A program made the translations under genes and the position numbers. A stretch of 64,000 nt of DNA from Pleurodeles waltl (taxonomy: Eukaryota; Chordata; Amphibia; Caudata; Salamandridae). Below, in pieces: positions 48,690 through 61,990 of the stretch. Where the stretch lies: the NCBI RefSeq assembly GCF_031143425.1, contig NC_090446.1, forward strand, positions 1,027,669,066 through 1,027,733,065. Reading direction: 5' to 3'. The stretch's first letter is position 1; each line of letters opens with the position of its first letter. The notes under the pieces were generated by a model. The model was given only the letters and a program-made list of their open reading frames with translations. It was not told the origin of the DNA and ran no database searches.

Positions 48690-49230
48690 ACTGAACTGAC
48701 CTCTCTAGTCTCATTCAGTGTATCTTTCTCACACCTTAAAGCACAGATTCACTCATTAGGCGCTAGTCTCAAATCTTTGAGTGCAGTCTCACTGTGTGAG
48801 TGTTAGCTTCAAGGCAGTCTCATTTTCTCAAGTACCTCAAGCATTACAGCGGGCTCAGTCTTTGGGACGCGTGTACATCGGTGTGCAGTCACTCGTTCGA
48901 TGGGAATTTTACATCTTAAAGCACTCATTTGTGTGAGTCTCACACGTTTGAACAGAGTGTCAACGAATGACTATGAGTTTCACAACTTGGATCTCAGTCT
49001 ACTTTATTGGTTACAAGTCTCCTACCTTGCAGCACTGTCTCTTGCTGTGGGTGTGGGTCTTGCACCATGGAGCACAGTTTCTCACACTTCAAATCACACT
49101 TAAGTGACATGAGTATCAAACATTTGGGATGCTGTGTTTCTAAATGGCTATCAGTTTCACATCTTGCATCACAGTTCATATGTTGCAAGCCTCACTTACG
49201 ATAGCCTCATGCAGTATTCACTGAGGAGCA
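48690..49230. repeat. decayed minisatellite rich in GTCTCAC and AGCAC words
   Basis: Variants of a unit near TCTCACACCTTAAAGCACAG recur about every 40-50 bp: TCTCACACCTTAAAGCAC near 48728, TTTACATCTTAAAGCACTC near 48907, GTCTCACACGTTTG near 48936, TCTCCTACCTTGCAGCAC near 49018, GTCTTGCACCATGGAGCAC near 49057 and TTTCACATCTTGCATCAC near 49150. An old diverged tandem array. Confidence 0.55.
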
Positions 49231-49239
49231 GAGTTCCAT

Positions 49240-50795
49240 TCTATAGATCTAAAACGTTGGCCCACGTTCTTACTCACTAAGAGTTAGCCTCACATACCAC
49301 ACTACTATCTCCATTGTGGTCAATCTCACTGTCCCCTCTGGTTGATGGAGCGTCACACCCGAGAATCTACATTTTCTGGTTAAACATTAACTTTTTCTCC
49401 AGACACCATACACTTCATCTTTGTGTACTCTTGCATTTAGAGTTCTCACTCAGATCTAAAAAACTGTGTTCAGCGCTAATTTCCCCTCTTTAAAGAGGGA
49501 GAGGGCAGACAGAGAGTACAAAACATGCTAAGTGGGTGTGCCTTAAGAGAATATGCTTTCTCAATTTTTCACTTCATTTGCCAGAAGGAATGCCTTGTCT
49601 ATCTCCTTTCTTGATTGCACCTTTGTCTGCTGCCCTCCATTCAACCAAATAAGTAATAGTCTAACAATGTGGTGTGAATAAAAGGTGCCCCACTTTTTTA
49701 TTGACCACTCAGCTACAGTGTGCTAAATTATCTGGTTAATATTTTAATAATATATGGCATAAAGTGCCCTTTTTTGCACATTATATGGATTTTGCAAGTC
49801 ACAAAGGAGTTCTCTGACCATATAGAATAACAAGATTGAAGGACGAGTTTCTTTATAAGGTTGTGGAACTCTGATGTGAGTTGCAATATTCTTATTATGG
49901 ATGGCAGGGGGTACTTTATTCCTTATAATAAATGGTCACACTATCACCTTTCCCACAAACCACTTAAATCCTTGGTGCATAGTCCTTTCATGTAAACAAG
50001 AGAGCATGTTTGCAAAAATGAAGAAAAAAATAGAATCCATAATGGAAAATTAAGCACATCAAAAGCTATTTTATATTTATTGTAAAAAGATGTTAGAAGC
50101 AACTTAAAACAAGTTAGTTTTTTTTTTTTTAAATAGTTCTAATAGAAACATGCAGAAATATTCTACCCTTTTTGTGATTACCAAAGGAGTGCAAAAATAA
50201 ACATGTTGCTATCAATAACTATTTTCTTTTTGTCAATGCACAGCTGTAAAAATAGGGTAGAGTTTTATAAACAATTGTTTTAATTATGCTCTGTCTGCTC
50301 GCTTTAGAATTAGGAATTGTGACACCAGAACTCAACTGCCTTAAATTATTCCAGTAGAGTTCTGACATAATTTCTTTATAACTGGCTACCAGGTGCATCA
50401 CAGGACACAATTTCATTTAATTGTCAAAAAGTCAGATATGCAAAGCTAAAAACTGACATAGTCAATAGGTCTGGCCTTGGTGAAATTATTATTTTTTGTA
50501 GTGGTATTACAAGTGTATACCACAAAAATAAAAAGAAGAAAAAGAGTTGTACTTAGAACACACATCCACACCCATCCACACACATATACATACATACAAT
50601 TTTTAAAGCAAAGCACATCATAGGAAAATATGATTCTTATAGGTGCAAAGAAAATATATTATTGGCTTTGAATTATTGCAAGTTGAAGGCATTGGTACAC
50701 ATACCATAGCTATAGTAAAAAGAATAAAGCAGAGTATTGCCTACCGGCCCTGGCAGTAAACTTCACTTCCTATTCACAGTGAATATGTACTCGCA
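49240..50795. other. no recognisable feature
   Basis: AT-leaning sequence without a supported gene or repeat boundary. Confidence 0.4.
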
Positions 50796-50799
50796 GAAA

Positions 50800-50862
50800 A
50801 GTGCTTAAACGACTCGTCATGGCTAGTAAGCACTATATAAATACAATTACAATTACAATTAC
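50800..50862 (+). mobile_element. LINE 3' end with AATTAC tail
   Basis: AAGTGCTTAAACGACTCGTC then GTAAGCACTATATAAATACA and a (AATTAC)3 run at 50842-50862. The TATAAATACAATTAC block equals the complement of the tail of the minus-strand LINE at 3476-3530. This is a severely truncated 3' end of that type of LINE. Confidence 0.6.
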
Positions 50863-50869
50863 ATGGGAT

Positions 50870-52160
50870 CAGGCCATTGCTCACAATGCAAGAGAGACAG
50901 TTTCTGAAATGAGCTAACCCATTGCATCATACGGTATCCTGTGGTGGACAGACACAAAATGTGAATGACAGCTGAACAGACCAATTGATGAAGTGGGTTG
51001 ACACATTAATTTGTGACCTTTTTTAATTACATGAAGCTGTTTCCAGGCTAGATATAAATAAAATATATAATTACATTTATCCTCCTAATATACAACATGC
51101 TAAAAAGCTATTCAGAAATATAAATTGTGTCTTCAAGACAGAATCAAAGTTTAGAACTTAATATTGATACATTTTCTTTAGATATAATGGTCGTGTTCTG
51201 AGAGTTATTGGTTTGTAGCAGCAATCCTGATCTTTCCACGTTCTACTAAAAACTGCACCACCACAACTACTAGAACTATCAGGAAAGAGGTTCGACAATG
51301 TCTCTTTAACCCAGGACCCCCTCTCTACCAGAAATGGGGTTTCTCAAGACATTTGAAGACTGTCCTCAAGAGGGAAGAAGAGTAGAAAGACTGTTGCATA
51401 CTCAGTTGCCCCATGGTCACATTGGCTTTATTCAAGTATCTTTCCCTGCCATTCACATACTCCGTAGGAAAAGGGGACTGGCCAATGCAATAAATTTAGT
51501 AAAACTGCAGACAAGGAAACATTTAACACTGTAATTAGATTTATATGTGAAGACATCTATCACTGGCGATCTTGAACCATTAGGTAGGTGCATACCACAT
51601 TTGTAGTCCTTAAAAGCTTTCCTGGGACAAGCCAATGAGATAGCCTTTCTACCAAATGTCAGATGAGGCCTTCCTGTACACAGAGCCGAAATGGCATGTG
51701 GAGCCCAAGTTTGGTCAATTACTGCTGTTTTGGTGCTGCCATGACAAATTATAAGAGTCCTAAAGTATATTAAAAGAATTGGTTTTGCTGTATTTCTTTT
51801 TAGTTTTGTGGAAGGGATCAAAAGCACATACTTCCCCTCTTTAAAACAATTTAACTCTCCCCTCCTTCTGAGTAAGACCAGGAGAATACTAGAGACAACT
51901 TCAAAACCTCATCACCAAGTATCAGGCTAACTTAAGGGGCATAGCACAGCTCCTTAAAGTATCTATTAAATCAAATATCCTGATTCATAAGGGCCTTTCT
52001 ATAATTCACAAAATCCTGCAACAGTGCTTGGAATACCAGGCTGGGGTTAAAAGACTAGCCTAACAGAGGGGAAGGTCATTCTTTGCTCATCAGAGCAAAC
52101 AGGCAAATTCTAGCTTGCTCCTTTTTAGGTCGCACGTGCAAGCTTTTTGACCTGTTAGAA
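50870..52160. other. no firm feature; one unplaced minus-strand frame
   Basis: A 124-codon minus-strand frame (51827-51453) is open without known motifs. It may be a decayed transposon frame or chance; nothing else stands out. Confidence 0.3.
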
Positions 52161-52166
52161 GTATTG

Positions 52167-52372
52167 TGGCCTTTAAACCACGCCCACCGCACACCCATCA
52201 CTTTTACTTGTTCGTGGGCTTGCCTTTCAAAAATCCTTTGTTATCATTGGTAAATGCTTTTGTTACCGCCTTGCAGACTGCCCCTGTTACATGGATAATT
52301 GCACGATTGCCAATAGGTTTGACAGCGAACGAACTTCTGTTTCTTTTTGTATCTCTTCTTCGCGATCTTGCT
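52167..52372. repeat. dispersed repeat, copy 2
   Basis: Partner of 47675-47900 with the same block order. It starts at CGCCCACCGCACACCCATCA and ends near TTTTTGTATCTCTTCTTCGC. Similar enough to be a transposon fragment, possibly a promoter or leader region, but unclassified. Confidence 0.65.
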
Positions 52373-52679
52373 TATGTCAAGTGTTTTACTTTTCATTTTC
52401 AATTTAAGTGACAAGAAAATTCCAGTTATGAATTTACAATGCTAATAGATCTAACTCGAATAAATGTGCGACCCATTGCATTGCAAATGCTTGTTTAACA
52501 ATGTTTTGATTTTTTACAACGTTAAATGTGAAAGTCCCACAGTGGAGCGTGCTTTTAACTAAGAAAAGCCAGGACTGGATGAAGGTGTCACACATAACTT
52601 GTGTGCAGTTGGCAGCCATGTTGATCTCTAATTCTCTAATATTTTCCTTTTCGTTCAAGTGCAAACACACCACAACGAA

Positions 52680-53800
52680 AAGAGCTTCATGAGCTAGCCC
52701 GCCTCCTCCCAGATCAAGAAAACAGGTTTCCTCTCGGCAACCACAGACGTTTATTTGTCAGCAAAGGGATTATGTGGCTAAACAATGTGTGCCGATGGCG
52801 TGTTTTGCAGTACAAACCGCTCATTTCGCCTGAGATTACAACCGTCTGTCATTTCTAAAAATGAGAGTGCAGGCCCAGAAGCAACTGGCAGACATCATTT
52901 TAAAGAGACAGTGTGCTATATTAACTCGGGCTACCTGGTACTGAAGACATGAAAAACATAGGTTTGACCTTTAATTCTTCAGCTATCTGAAGTTAAAAGG
53001 CCCAGAAGAGTAATATTTGAGACTATGCCCAAATGTCAATGTTTAATCAAAAGGTTATCCTCCCCAGATGTGAGCAGAGCTTTCCAGTTTCCAAGGCCAT
53101 AGTGAGGAACTCGTACATATCCGGCTCTTTCCTTTGAATTTTGGGGATTGTACTCATTTGTAAAATGCCTTTTCTGTCATCATCTACTTAATTTAATAGT
53201 AATAGATCATTAACACAGCTTTAGAAGACCATTAAAAGTGATTTCTATTTATATTTGCTGTTTGTGATATTTCAGATAGGGGCTAAAACAATACTGGCTT
53301 TAGGTGGTTTTACTTATTTTTGTACCAGCCTGGACATTAAAATGCTGGTGGTGCCGGTAGAAACCGGGTCACGTGGCACCAATAGTGTAAATTAGCAGTT
53401 CCGGATTAAAATTGTTTGGCGATCCGAGCAGTTGCTGCGGGAATTCAATGGTAAATTAAATGCCACAGTCTTAGCCTTTCATCCTTTCGAAGTCCAGAAA
53501 TGTGTGTAATGACTACACAATGAACTGACATCAGGTGCAAGATTTAAAAGGAGTAGTACACCTTCAGAGCCTCCAGCAAAGGCTAGTACATCACACCCCC
53601 TTCAGGACTCTTGCAGCTTCAGCATTCCATAACTTCTGGTCTCCCCTGGGAATATGCTATATCACCTTCTTACCCTTCACAAAGAAAAAACAACTCAGAT
53701 ACACAATCCTTGAAACCCGCATTCCTAGCTCATCCAGTTTACCTCTGTCAAGTTTCATGGGCCCATGTGTGATGCTATGCTCGAGTTCAGGATTTTGTTT
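52680..53800. other. no recognisable feature
   Basis: A 97-codon plus-strand frame at 53535-53828 has no motif and overlaps the inverted repeat to its right. Confidence 0.35.
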
Positions 53801-53801
53801 T

Positions 53802-53862
53802 AATTCTGGGACTTGTAGTCTTGTTTAGTCTAATATAAAACACGGCTACAAATCCCAGAATT
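53802..53862. repeat. inverted repeat with AATTCTGGGACTTGTAGTC arms
   Basis: Arms at 53802-53820 and 53844-53862 are complementary at 17 of 19 positions, around a 23-base loop. The CTGGGAxTTGTAGT word is common at the termini of vertebrate DNA transposons, so these may be the remaining ends of a deleted MITE or two facing ends. Confidence 0.6.
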
Positions 53863-54104
53863 CCAAGAAAAATTCTGGGCTGGATCAGTGCACCAAGTAT
53901 GGACCTGTGAAGCTTGGCAGCTATATCTGCTTGCACTCAGCACTTCACTGTTCACTCAATGCACTCTCTGGACAACAAAACTGCAACATGCATTGGCAAA
54001 GCCAATAAATCTTGCCTACCCAAGACGTATTGGCTTTGGCAATGGGCTTTGACATGATATACACCAGTGCAGCTACTGTTCAGCATGGCTAAAGTTTAGT
54101 GGCA

Positions 54105-57100
54105 TGCAGCGTCAGAGTGTAGTGTAAAAGCAGAGTGTTGTAGAGTGCATTTGTTGGAATGTCGTAAAGTGGAATAGGAGGAGTAGAGTGTTGTAGAGTT
54201 GAGTAGAGGGGAGAGGAGTCCAGTGGTTTAGTGGCAGAGTGTGTGGTAGAGTGGAGTGGGTAGAATGGGGTGGATTGGAGTAGAGTGGGATTGATTGGAT
54301 TGGAGTACAGTGGGATTGATTGGATTGGGGTTGAGTGGACTGGGGTGGAGTGATGTGGAGTGGTTTGCATTTGAGTGGGGTAGAGTAAAATGGGATGAGG
54401 TGGATTGGATTGGGGTGGATTTGAGTGGGGTGAATTAGATTGGATTAGGGTGGGTGGTTTGGATAGGAGTGATGTGGCTGGGGTGAGGTGGGGTGGATAG
54501 GATTGTGGTGGGGCAGATTGGATTGGAGTGGGGTGGATTAGATTGGACTGGAGTTGGGTGGATTGGATTCAATAAATTGGAGTTGGGTGGATAAATTGGG
54601 GTGGATTGGAGTGGGATGGATTGAGGTGGGGTGGATTGGACTGATATAGAGTGGGTGGATTGGATTGGAGTGGGGTGGGCTGGATAGATTGGAATGGGGT
54701 GAATTTGATTGGGATAGAGTGGATTGATTGGAGTAAAGTGTGGTGGACTGGAGGGAGTGGGATGAATTGGAGTGAGGTGGGAGGGATTGGAGTGGGGCGG
54801 AGTGAAATGGGGTCGGGTGTGTTGGATTGGATTGGAGTGGATTGGATTGGGATGGATTGGAGTCGATTGCAGTGGGGTGGATTACATTGAGGTTTGGGGG
54901 ATTCGAGTGTGGTGGGGTGGATGGATTGGATTGGAGAGGGATGGACTGAACTGGGATGGGGTGTGGTGGATTGGATTGGGGTGGAGTGATTTGGAGTGAG
55001 GTGGACTGGAGTGGATTGGATTGGATTGGATGAGGCGGATTGGAGTGGGGTAGGCTGGCTGGATTGAATTGGAGTACGGTGGACTGAACTTGGATGGGTG
55101 GGCTAGGTTAGGGTAGAGTGGAGTAGGTGGATTGGAATGGAGTGGGTTGGATTGAAATGGGGTAGGATGGCAGGGCTGGATCACAGAGGGGGGACTGGAT
55201 TGGGGTGGGGTGGATTGGATTGGGGTGAGTTGGGTTGGGGGAGTGGATTAGACTGGGGTGGATTGCATTGAGGTGAGATGTATTGGATTGATGTGGGGTG
55301 GACTGGAGTGGAGTGGACTGGAATGTGGTGTGCCAGAGTGGGATGTATCTGATTAGGATGGTGTGGAGTGGAGTGGAGTGGAGTGAGGTGGATTGACTGA
55401 GTGGGGTGGAATGGATTTTGGTGGATTGGATGGGGCTGGGGTGGATTGGGTTAGGGTGGATTGGGGTGTGGTGGGGTGTATTGAAGTGGAATGGAGTGGA
55501 TGGTGGTGGATTGAACTGGAATGGGATAAATTGGATTGGATTGGACTGGAGCAGGTGGATTTGCTTGGATTGGAGTGGGTTGGATGGATTGGTGTGGGGT
55601 GGATTGATTGGAGAGTGGTGGACTGGATTGAAGTGGAGTAGATTAAGGTGGTTTGGAGTGGAGTGGATTGGAGTGGAGTAGGGTGGATTCATGTGAATTG
55701 TATTGGAGTGGGATATACCGGGGGGCGTGTAGGTGGGTTGGATTGGAGGGAGGTGGATTGGATTGGAGTAGGATGGGTTTGATTGGAGTGGGGTGGGGTG
55801 GGTTGGATTGGGGTGGGATGGATTGGAGTGGGGTGGGATGGACTGGACTAGAGTGGGGTGGATAGGACTGGAGTGGGGTGTATCAGACTGGAGAGGGGTG
55901 GATTGAATTGGAGTGGGGTGGATTGGACTAGAGTGGAGTGGATTGAACTGGAGTGGATTTGTTTAGGGTGAGCTGTATTGGATTGGAGTGAGGTAGGTTG
56001 GGCTGGGCTGGGCTGGATTGGTTGTGGATTGGATTTGAGTGGGTTTGACTAGATTGGTGTGGGGTGAACTGGCTTGTAGTGAGATGAATTGGGGTGGATT
56101 GAAGTGGGGTGTGGCAAATTGTTTTGGATTGAGTTGGTTGTTTGGGATTGGAGTGGGGCAGGGTGGAGTGGTGCAGGTTGGAGTGGGGCAGGTTGTTTTG
56201 AATTAAAATGGGTCAGAGTGGAGTGGGGCAGATTGAAATGGATTGGAGTAGGGCAGGTTGTTTTGGATTGAAGAGGGACAGATGGTTTTAGATTTGAGTG
56301 GGGCAGATTGGAGTGGGGCAGATTATTTGGGGTTAGTGTGGGGCAGATTGTTTTTCGATGGGGCAGACTGGAGTGGGGCAGATTTGTTTTGATTGGGATG
56401 GGGAGATTAGAGTGGACTGGATTGGAGTGGTACAAATTGCTTTAGATTGGAGTGGGAAGACTTGAGTGGGGCAGATTGTTTTGGATTGGAGTGGGGCAGA
56501 CTAGAGTAGGGCAGATTGTATTAGGGTGGATTGAAGTGGGTGGATTGGGTGGTGTGAGGTGGATTGGATGGGAATAGGGTGGATTGGATGTGAAAGGGCT
56601 GTATTGGAGTGGACTGAATTGGGATGGGGTGGATTGGATTGGAGTGAGGCATATTGTTTTGCATTGGAGTGGGGCAGATTGGTGTGGGGTGGATTTGAGT
56701 GGGAAAGATAGGAGTGGAAGGATTGGAGTGGGGCAGATTGTTTTGGATTAAAGTGGGGCAGATTGGAGTAAGGTGGACTGGAGTTGGGCAGATTGTTTTG
56801 GATTGGAGTGTGGCAGATTGTTTTGGATTGCATTAAACTAGATTGGAGTGGGACAGATTGTTCTGGTTTGGAGTGCAGCAGATTACAGTGGGGAAGACTG
56901 TGTTGGATTGGGGCCAACTGTTTTGGACTGGAGTAGGGCAGATATGTTTTTTATTGGAATGTGGTCGATGGGAGTGGGATGTTGTTTTGTATTGGAGTGG
57001 GGCATATTGTTTTGTATTGGAGTGGTGCAAGTTGTTTTGGATTAGAGTGGGGTGAATTGGAGTGTGGCAGTTTAGATTGGAGTGGGTTGGGAGGATTGGA

Positions 57101-57150
57101 GAGGAGTGGGTTGGCCTGGATTGTGGTGAGCGGTTTGGATTGGATATTTA
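54105..57150. repeat. 3-kb G-rich pentamer satellite with two sub-arrays
   Basis: The plus strand is a long chain of 5-base units of the form GATTG, GAGTG, GGGTG and variants. From about 54240 to 56130 they mix freely. From about 56130 to 57060 they settle into a 25-base higher-order unit made of the pentamers TTTTG, GATTG, GAGTG, GGGCA and GATTG in that order. The sequence is strongly strand-asymmetric (few C on plus). Tryptophan/glycine-rich frames on plus and serine/proline-rich frames on minus are artefacts of the repeat. Pentamer GGAAT-type satellites are known in other vertebrates; any relation here is only by analogy. Confidence 0.93.
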
Positions 57151-57159
57151 GAAAAAGAT

Positions 57160-59555
57160 AATCTTTTGAGAAGAGCGCCCACAAGCAAAACCAAAACAAA
57201 TCATGAGTGTAAAGGGAGAAAACATGACTTGGAAAAATAAAAGAAAGCTATAAAAAAGAAAACTGTGCAATTTTGTTTGTTCTGCTGGGCACAGTTTTGC
57301 CAAACAAAAGCCTTCTGTTTGCAGGGCACTAGAAGTTAAATAGATCAAAATGGTACCTCCATCACGTCAGGAGCAGTGGATGGCCACTGATTAAGTTGAC
57401 TCAAGTAGTACTTGGTCCCTGCACCACAAAGAGGAATGGATATTATGCCAGGCCTGAAGTGGACGAATTATGATGCTGTGAAGAAGAGTGTCACACAAAC
57501 CAACAAATGGTGGGGGACAGGTGGGCTCCAAGCCCTTTACTATACATAACAGTCTCGCAAGTGAGACACATGTGCTAGCACATGCACTCGCAGGCTTGAC
57601 CATAAAAACAAAACATACCTTGGTCTGGGGAGTGGCACTGCATGCCCTAGAGGGTAGGGACACAGAAGTACAGGGAGTGAGGAGGTGTCTAGATGAGCCT
57701 GGAGATGGGGTTTGAGAGTACTGCAGTGGGGGACTTAGCAGGAAAATGTGAAGGGTGAACGAAGATGAGGTGGTTCTTCCATACAAGAACCCTCCAGAAC
57801 TTATTTATTAGCCCACCTGCAATTTACAAACAAACTCTCATACTGCAAAACAGTACATCAACCTCCTGTCATTCGTGCCCTGACCCAATAACATTGATCC
57901 ATGTTCTGTCCTCCACAATATGCTTCAAAGTACACTATTTAACATTTTATGCTACACTGCATTATTGAACACTCTGCTTACCTGCATGGGTTCATGGACT
58001 GCCCCCTTCCCCTACCCCTAGGACAAGAGTCCTTCTGCACAATTTTCAAGTTCAACTTCACGTTTCTTCACTCACCTCTGATTCTAATAATACACCATCC
58101 TCCTATTCTTAATTCTCAGTCAAAATCGCTCACAACTTTCAAAGGGAATATTTCTGTAGAAGTCTGTTTATTACACTACTTCATGGAGGCAAGTCACATC
58201 CCCTGTCTTCTGTCATATCAGTGGTATGGAGCTGACCTCTAACCTGTGCCATGAACCTTCTGGTAATTTAAAAACTATCACCGGATTGGCTGATGTTTTA
58301 TACGATTTCACTGGGATGCAACATAAAGCACATCCTTGACCAAGGACATCCACATGCTGATATATTATAAGCCACCAAAATCCACTTAAACCTTTTCTTG
58401 GTGGTTGTTACTCATACATGTCCCACATAACCTAATGAGGTTGTCTCGACCAAAACAGGATAAATCACATTGTCATTGCTCCTTCTGAACGTTTTACTTA
58501 CTTATAATCCTTACCTAACTGACAGTCCGCATCTGAATCATGCTTTCAAACTTGGCTTCGATACATTTCTTCGAGTTCGCCATCAAGAATGAATGTGCCT
58601 ATCCACAGGTTGCACTTTGTTATACCTTTAGTAGTGCAACAAGAGTACTGCTCACGTTCTACTGTTCACAAACATACGGGTGGAGACATCTGCTTCCATC
58701 TCTGAAATCTTTTCAATGTTGAGTTGTCTGCCCCAATTACAGAGTTCTTTACATACGTTGCACATGGTCTTGCAACATAGATATATGTTTTAGTAGCAAC
58801 TGTTGGAGGAACACAGGGAGTGGCAAGAGGAGTTTAGGAATGAGAATGGAGAGTTTTAGGGAAGGTCATGAAAATACAAACACAAACTCCCACATACCCA
58901 CAAAAAAGTAAGCCAATTGCTATTCTCAAGCTGCCCGTCTAAAGTTACTACATTAAACAACAACCCAAGACAGGAGATGTTCTACTATGTGTACTTACTG
59001 AAAAGTTTCAATAAACAAACCTTTAAAAAATAAAAATACATTTAAAAAAAACCAAGACAGTTGTAAACATACTCCAGCCCAGCCTTTGAGTAAGGCCCAA
59101 CACCAGACATGGCCACTCACTATTATTGCAGTTTACATAGACAATAATGAAGGCATGGACTTCAAATAATGTGCCACAACAATTTTAAATTAGAAAAAAT
59201 AATAATTTCGAATTTTAACTACAGATAGCTAAGTGTAGCTTCAGTCTAATCCAAGAAGCAGGCTAGCCACTTCCACTTGTCTGTCACTGGCAGGAACAAA
59301 AATGAGTTACATGCCCTATTTTGGAGTGGCTTGTGCGCATCTTAGATTTTATCCAACCTCACACTGGGTGGTATAGAAGACCCACAGGTGAGCAGAGGTC
59401 CTGAGTCTAGCTGAGAGCTACCTGTGTCTAGATAATTATGCTATTAAATATATATATTTATATAAACCTGTTACCATATTTATTAAGTGCAACCAACTCA
59501 TGACACATTCGGCCATGAAACAGCATTTCAAAGCTGTTTTATAGCATATATATAT
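57160..59555. other. no recognisable feature
   Basis: Unique-looking sequence. Frames up to 131 codons (57786-57391, minus) have no recognisable motif and no trusted splice sites. Confidence 0.35.
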
Positions 59556-59559
59556 ATAC

Positions 59560-59630
<71 letters not shown>
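59560..59630. repeat. (ATAG)n microsatellite
   Basis: About 17 consecutive tetranucleotides preceded by a short TA run. Confidence 0.95.
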
Positions 59631-60354
59631 TTACCTAGTGCCATGATTCCATAGAAAAAGCATTTTTTGACTTGCCTATATCTTTGGCACCATTTGACGA
59701 ATCTTCACAAAATGTAAAAAGAAAATGTTGCGGTAATTCTTGTTGCCCATGGAAGGTTTTTCGGTGATCCATCAAGCAGGGGCTGAGAAAAAGGGGGTTC
59801 GATAACTTTGCATTTTCCATGTTAATTCCCATTGGATTCTTTAGACACGACTACAGGCCGGACAACTGGACAGAATTACACCAAATTTGGCAGAAAGATA
59901 GCTGTTGGTACACCGATTACGCTTTTGCTTATTTGGTGTACATCTGTTCAGTAGTTTTTGAGATATTAAAGGGAAAATAAATGTGCCCAAATAATTTGAG
60001 AATGATTAACAAAAGCCGCAATTTTTTGGCAAATACACGTGCGCAAAGAAGCATTGCATTTGGCTGACCTGACTATAACCTAACTACAAAGTTGTGGCCG
60101 ACATTTTATTACACGGGACACAGTCCCCGGGGGTGAAAATCCAAATTGAAAGTGGCATAAGGGGTCAGGGTGAAGGTACCCTGACCCCAGGGTTGTGATA
60201 TAGGTGTGTTTTAGGTGCAAACTATGGGTTTAAAATAATTTTTCATCACTATGCTTGATATTCACGAAAAATCGTGATTTTTCAAATTATTCGCGGATTT
60301 GGAAAATTGGAAGGAAAAACCACAGACTCCTTCATACACTAATTAATTCACTCA

Positions 60355-60505
60355 TACATGCACTAAGAGACTCATGCGTCCACTCACACACCCACTCAGA
60401 CACTCATGCACCTCTAACACCCATTCAGACTCACACACCGACTTTCAGACCCACTCAAACACTCACGCACCCACTCACAGATCCACTGACAGAGACAAGC
60501 CCTGT
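60355..60505. repeat. degenerate CACTCA-rich minisatellite
   Basis: About 150 bp of ACTCAxxCAC words (CACTCACACACCC, CACTCAGACACTCA, CACTCAAACACTCA, CACTCACAGATCCACT) with a loose 10-14 base period. Confidence 0.7.
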
Positions 60506-60639
60506 GGTCAACGTGCGATACCCATAGCCAAAGGGTGTGCGTGGTGTGGGGTTGGGTGGTTGTAAGGGATTGGCTGCAAGGTCTGACTGCTGGCCAGGCC
60601 TTGTGGCCGTGCGTGGCGGGGGTTGGAATAACTTATAGT

Positions 60640-61260
60640 AATTAAAATTGCTTTACGTTAAAAAAACATTCACATTCACAGAAAAAAAATCTTTTTTACA
60701 GAGATGTTATAGTTAGATTCTGAATTTACTCGTACAAAACCATAGAAATTCAGCAGTTATAGTTAGAGTGCTTTCAAGTAACTGTAAATTGCGCCCTAAG
60801 GTAACTATAACTCGCGCCTTCATCATGCACAGCTAAGTACTCCACATATTATATTGTTGATGAGATCTTCTATGGCATCTTCGATATTATCACTGCAACA
60901 TTTGCAATAAAATTATCGATAAGAAAACTTACATATGTTTTAATAACGTTTACTAAATGATAATTTGATTTAAAAATGATAGTGGGGGTGTTCTTTAATC
61001 ATTTTAAATAATATTAATAAATGTAATTAATATATTGTGCTTATTTATTAGGCATTAGATCGAATAAGTAATTGTGCTGTAACATTTAATTCATTGTAGT
61101 TCTGGGTTAATAATAATTGTTTTAACTAATTTTATATCCCATTAAAATATTTTAATACTTGTTAAAATAATTATTAAAGTTTATTATTTTCCTCATACTA
61201 TATATACAAAAGCATATCTGTGCCTAGCAGTGAAGATCTCCATGTTTGTGGGATTTTTTT
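60640..61260. repeat. second AT-rich island with flanking TATAACT words
   Basis: 60905-61205 is highly AT-rich, with AATTATTA and TTTAATA words. It is preceded by a segment with GTTATAGTTAG twice and AACTATAACTCGCGCC (60710-60815). Similar in style to the island at 25.85-26.33 kb; termini not defined. Confidence 0.35.
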
Positions 61261-61990
61261 TTCTATTGCTGAAGACCCAGTCATTTACGACTACCAGCTG
61301 CGAGGCCAAGAGGTATTTTAGGGTGTCTAGGAAAGATATCCCACCATCATGCACCCCTCCTTGGAGTTTGCATAGAGCAATACATGGTGTGTGAAAAGGT
61401 TAATGAAAATGTTATGATGAGCCTCTGCACAAATTCAAACACACATTTTACGGCCAAAAACAGAAGTTTGGTTTCTGTTCAAAGTGCAAGGTCTGCAAAG
61501 GTTCTCCGATTGCTTAACTTGAGAGGTGAAAGCCCATCCTTCATTCCATGTCTAGTGCCGGCCATAGTGACCATGGACTAATGTCATAGGACTGTAAAGT
61601 TCGGACATGAGTAAAACAATCTTCATTAAATACCCTTACAGTTGAATGAGATTCATTATCTTCCTTCAAAAATGTACGTAGGGTCCGACCTTTACAGCTA
61701 AATTTACCAGGAGTATTGAATAGAACTCACAAAGATTCTCTTGTTTTGAAATGGAAGAGAGTTAATTATAGTGCTTATCCGACATGGCCTGTGTTTTGCA
61801 CCTACTGCCCACAATAAATGGCCAAGATATTTAAGTTTCTCATTCAAAATAACATTTTAGTGTTGAAAATGACACCCAACACACCACTCAAAATCATCTG
61901 GTGTTCTTCACTGTTTTCTACATGGATCACAGTGCTATATTGGAAGGTGTGTACAGTATCATTGCCCCTGAATAATTATTGCAATAGTCT

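Noticed and set aside
51453..51827. 124-codon minus-strand open frame
   Set aside because: No motif, no splice or promoter context; not enough to call a gene.
54651..56917. Many tryptophan/glycine-rich and serine/proline-rich open frames on both strands
   Set aside because: They are by-products of the 5-base repeat, which gives a 5-codon period in every frame; no start context, splice sites or domain.
57391..57786. 131-codon minus-strand open frame rich in serine and proline
   Set aside because: No family motif and no supporting signals; could be chance.
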